Both the position numbers and the translations under genes were made by a program. Below the pieces are notes generated by a model. The model was not told where the DNA came from and did no database searches. It saw nothing but the letters and a program-made list of their open reading frames with translations. Positions 61,384-64,000 of a stretch of 64,000 bases of DNA are shown piece after piece; the stretch's first letter is position 1; the number at the start of each line of letters is the position of its first letter. The stretch covers positions 17,207,318-17,271,317 of the forward strand of contig NC_087070.1 of NCBI RefSeq assembly GCF_963678635.1, written 5' to 3'. This DNA comes from Symsagittifera roscoffensis. Taxonomy: Eukaryota; Xenacoelomorpha; Acoela; Convolutidae.

Positions 61384-63989
61384 AATTATTAATTTTTCTC
61401 CAAACCCTTTTCCTAATAACCTCAAATCAAAACATAAACCCTTCCCCTCGTACAGGACCACAAGATTTATTAGTAACACATTACGATTGCGAAGAAAATG
61501 AACAAAAAACACTACATAAATATGCAATCAATCAGGTATCACAATGTGAAACAGAACCACAAGCTATAGAAACCACAGATATAATAGCAACACTCTATTC
61601 AAAAGCCCGAGCTACAACAGTTACAGGTTATAAATTCACAGCAACATTTTCCGAAAAGAAAGTACATTGTTCACAAGTCTCGAACGGAAACAAAAACCGA
61701 CTTGACCATGAATCATTCTACCAAAGTAATATAGAACGTCTTTTACATCTCAATCCCGACGATTGTAAAAATGAATTACTTAGACTAAACATCACACAAA
61801 ATAAAAACTCCCAAAGAAAATTAGTTAATTTTCAAGTTTTTTCAGACTCTGTACATCAATCACAACTTGAAAGACACCAAGGACATATAAAACTAGACGA
61901 AAAATACCCGTATAACGGCGCACACGGACGATTAACCTATGACCTACACGATAAACATTGGATACCACACATTGGTATAAATAACCCATCAAACTGCAAA
62001 GCAGACACGAAAAATAAAGGATACCAAGAAATAATGTTTTTCGATTGGAAAATACAACTCGAAAAAATACAACTCACACGAGATTTATCTGATAATACAA
62101 TGATCTATCAAGGAATCCGACTACCTTGTAAAAATGATCAAGGATATTGCGACCCTACAACAAGAACACAAGCAACAATTGTTTGGTTCCCCGAAGACAC
62201 ATGTACAACATTTCAAGTAGCAAAAATACACGCTCGTATGATAAAATTTCACGAAAAATATTTCATACAATCAATTCCATATGAACAAGTCCATCCATCA
62301 CGCAAACTAAGTTCCGATTTTAGAAACATAGACAATATAGAAAATAAATTGACACGTTTTCAAATATATCAAGAAACAGAACTTGCATGTAAATACAGGA
62401 ATCCACTTCACAGAACACAATACTCTGAAATATTAGTTGAATATGAAAAAGGATTCGACATGACCACTGGTAAAGTAAAAATCGACCCATACGCCACAGG
62501 TCATCCTCTAAACGAAGGAACATCCTATATACCAGTTAATTTTCAAAAAAGCAACGGACAACCTGGTGGACATCTAAAACCTTCTGACACCAGAAGCACA
62601 CGCTTACAAGAATTATCACTAATGAATACTACATATTTTGGTAATATCCACTATGATATTCATTTGGATATGAAACTAGACTATACAATTAGCCGCATTT
62701 TTCAAGAAATGTCACTCTCCGAATTAGAAACACTACATCAACTATGCGAATTAGAACGAACACAAATACTACAATCACTTGCACTAGCAGTATTAAAAAT
62801 ACCCTACGCAGGATACTTATTATCAGGAAATAGATCAAATTTTTTAGACTACGAAGGAAACATTTTATGGTTTTATACTTGTACTAAAAAAGTATCACCA
62901 CTATACGTTTTTGAAGATAAACGATGTTATAAAAGGATCCCTATCTTTTATAAGAATAAAGTACATTTCGTGGATACACTTTCACGAAGAACCTATTTCT
63001 GGGATACCGCAGTCCCATGTGGATCAGAAAATAGCCACAATGTAGTACAACTAAACCCTGATGAAAACAAATATTATCTTCTCACTCCATATCCCACATT
63101 AATGCAATCACTCAAAAAATTTTCACCAGAAAGCATTCGCGCTATTGCTCGAAACCCAAATATAGACTTACAATCAATAGGAATCTATTCAAAATCAGAT
63201 ATTCAACATCACATTAGAACACAACAATTCCAAGAATTATTAACACAAATGGACACTATACAAAGACAATCAATAGACCAAAATTTACGCAAACTTGCAG
63301 AAACTGCAGGATTTGCCGATATCTACACGCAAGACTATAGCGGATATTTTAAAGACATTAAAGATTATATATATCTAAACGGCGAAAAATACCGTCCCCA
63401 AGATATATCACCAATTAACATTTTTAGCTTTGTTACACTCAAAAATGAGATCCTAGATTTTCTAGGATGGCCCTACTACATCTTAGAAAAATTGACTATT
63501 TTATACGCAATGTTTAACTTTATTGGATTTCTTTTCTCACTCTTAAAAGGAATCTACAATACATGTGCTATACACACACAAGTAAACAGACAAGCAAGCG
63601 TAGCACGCATACTTTTTGCAGGATTTTTTGGAATTTTTTCCACATCTATAAACAAAATTCTTTTAGACGCACAAATAAAAGAATATAACACAAAAATAAC
63701 AACACGACAAAATACATACGACGAAGAACATAACAATGTCGACCCACAGCCAACGGCACCACAATTACCACCCCTACCAAATAACCATCCACTATCCCTA
63801 GTCCCACGAAATTTTAGAAATTTAGCAATCACACATAATCCAAACTTAAGACTCACCACATCACAAAGTCCCGTCCAACATATAATGACACATCAATCAC
63901 AAGATGATAATACTTACGAACAAATTATTGAACAACCACATACCACCGCTTTTCAATCTCAAAATAATAATTTTTTTAGCCCACGATGA
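61371..63989 (+). CDS. env: Envelope glycoprotein, chuvirus/gB-like, 872 residues
   Basis: A hydrophobic leucine-rich signal at residues 3-17, then a cysteine-rich ectodomain beginning DLLVTHYDCEENEQ and continuing with conserved pairs (YAINQVSQC, DDCKNELLRLNI, PCKNDQGYCDP, WFPEDTC, ELACKYRNP). This order of an N-terminal YDC, a YC-DP pair, a P-TC and an LAC-type cysteine recalls the class III (gB-like) glycoproteins of chuviruses that occur in some arthropod and nematode retroelements. A hydrophobic anchor lies at about 705-727, a second hydrophobic stretch at about 744-760, then a Pro/Asn-rich tail. It should mediate entry. The assignment is by pattern only. Confidence 0.7.
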   Translation: MYILKLLIFLQTLFLITSNQNINPSPRTGPQDLLVTHYDCEENEQKTLHKYAINQVSQCETEPQAIETTDIIATLYSKARATTVTGYKFTATFSEKKVHCSQVSNGNKNRLDHESFYQSNIERLLHLNPDDCKNELLRLNITQNKNSQRKLVNFQVFSDSVHQSQLERHQGHIKLDEKYPYNGAHGRLTYDLHDKHWIPHIGINNPSNCKADTKNKGYQEIMFFDWKIQLEKIQLTRDLSDNTMIYQGIRLPCKNDQGYCDPTTRTQATIVWFPEDTCTTFQVAKIHARMIKFHEKYFIQSIPYEQVHPSRKLSSDFRNIDNIENKLTRFQIYQETELACKYRNPLHRTQYSEILVEYEKGFDMTTGKVKIDPYATGHPLNEGTSYIPVNFQKSNGQPGGHLKPSDTRSTRLQELSLMNTTYFGNIHYDIHLDMKLDYTISRIFQEMSLSELETLHQLCELERTQILQSLALAVLKIPYAGYLLSGNRSNFLDYEGNILWFYTCTKKVSPLYVFEDKRCYKRIPIFYKNKVHFVDTLSRRTYFWDTAVPCGSENSHNVVQLNPDENKYYLLTPYPTLMQSLKKFSPESIRAIARNPNIDLQSIGIYSKSDIQHHIRTQQFQELLTQMDTIQRQSIDQNLRKLAETAGFADIYTQDYSGYFKDIKDYIYLNGEKYRPQDISPINIFSFVTLKNEILDFLGWPYYILEKLTILYAMFNFIGFLFSLLKGIYNTCAIHTQVNRQASVARILFAGFFGIFSTSINKILLDAQIKEYNTKITTRQNTYDEEHNNVDPQPTAPQLPPLPNNHPLSLVPRNFRNLAITHNPNLRLTTSQSPVQHIMTHQSQDDNTYEQIIEQPHTTAFQSQNNNFFSPR

Positions 63990-64000
63990 GCCGCCAACTT
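63986..64000 (+). CDS. Start of the post-env protein, copy P (window end)
   Basis: ATG in the ATGA overlap with the env stop (63,986-63,989), followed by codons for SRQL, identical to copy M. The rest lies outside the window. Confidence 0.65.

Larger units (their letters stand above)
48905..64000 (+). mobile_element. Copy P: env-bearing Ty3/Gypsy element, truncated by the window end
   Basis: Same family as copy M, in the opposite orientation, with the two 5' LTRs facing away from each other 7.3 kb apart. The window holds the 5' LTR through the env gene and the first codons of the post-env protein. By comparison with copy M about 3.7 kb is missing to the right. gag-pol and env are uninterrupted, so this copy is young or constrained. 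The 76-codon frame is broken. Confidence 0.9.

Overview
The window is a stretch of animal nuclear genome, almost certainly from an invertebrate. It is AT-rich, contains a 200-base assembly gap, and is made almost entirely of transposable and virus-derived elements: Penelope-like retroelements, a Polinton/Maverick, and two large env-bearing Ty3/Gypsy elements. I cannot name the species from the sequence. The glycoprotein type hints at an ecdysozoan, but that is weak evidence.

Layout. (1) 0-8 kb: a graveyard of Penelope-like element (PLE) fragments in both orientations, with reverse-transcriptase pieces and GIY-YIG endonuclease ends, bracketed by an inverted repeat and containing two internal duplications. 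(2) 8.2-22.7 kb: a decayed Polinton. It holds a DEDD nuclease-like gene, small conserved proteins, a membrane protein, the packaging ATPase, an rve integrase, a putative virion protein, a basic minor-virion-like protein, two minus-strand genes, an unknown gene with a terminal nuclear-localisation-like motif, and a zinc-finger plus protein-primed family B DNA polymerase. The polymerase contains a clean GT-AG intron. (3) 22,721-41,566: a complete 18.8-kb retrovirus-like element (copy M, minus strand), inserted into the polymerase with a 4-bp target duplication (CTTT). (4) 41.6-48.9 kb: a non-coding patchwork with a reverse-transcriptase remnant, two foldback elements built of ACCGCTCAAA units, a tRNA-Arg-like gene, microsatellites and the gap. 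(5) 48,905 to the window end: a second copy of the same retrovirus-like element (copy P, plus strand), cut off by the window shortly after env.

The most notable system is this element family. From 5' to 3' it carries: a 410-bp LTR, a 1.25-kb leader with a conserved 77-codon frame, a 155-codon basic protein overlapping the gag start, a single-frame gag-pro-pol of 2,740 codons, a hydrophobic 76-codon frame, a two-span membrane protein, a Pro/Ser/Thr-rich frame of about 378 codons that has no in-frame ATG, an 872-codon envelope glycoprotein whose cysteine layout resembles the class III (gB-like) glycoproteins of chuviruses, a post-env protein of roughly 600 codons starting in an ATGA overlap, about 1.6 kb of 3' region, and the 3' LTR. 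Having two copies in one window lets each frame be checked against its sister. Copy P keeps long open gag-pol and env frames but has broken the 76-codon frame. Copy M keeps the 76-codon frame but has broken gag-pol, env, the Pro-rich frame and the post-env frame.
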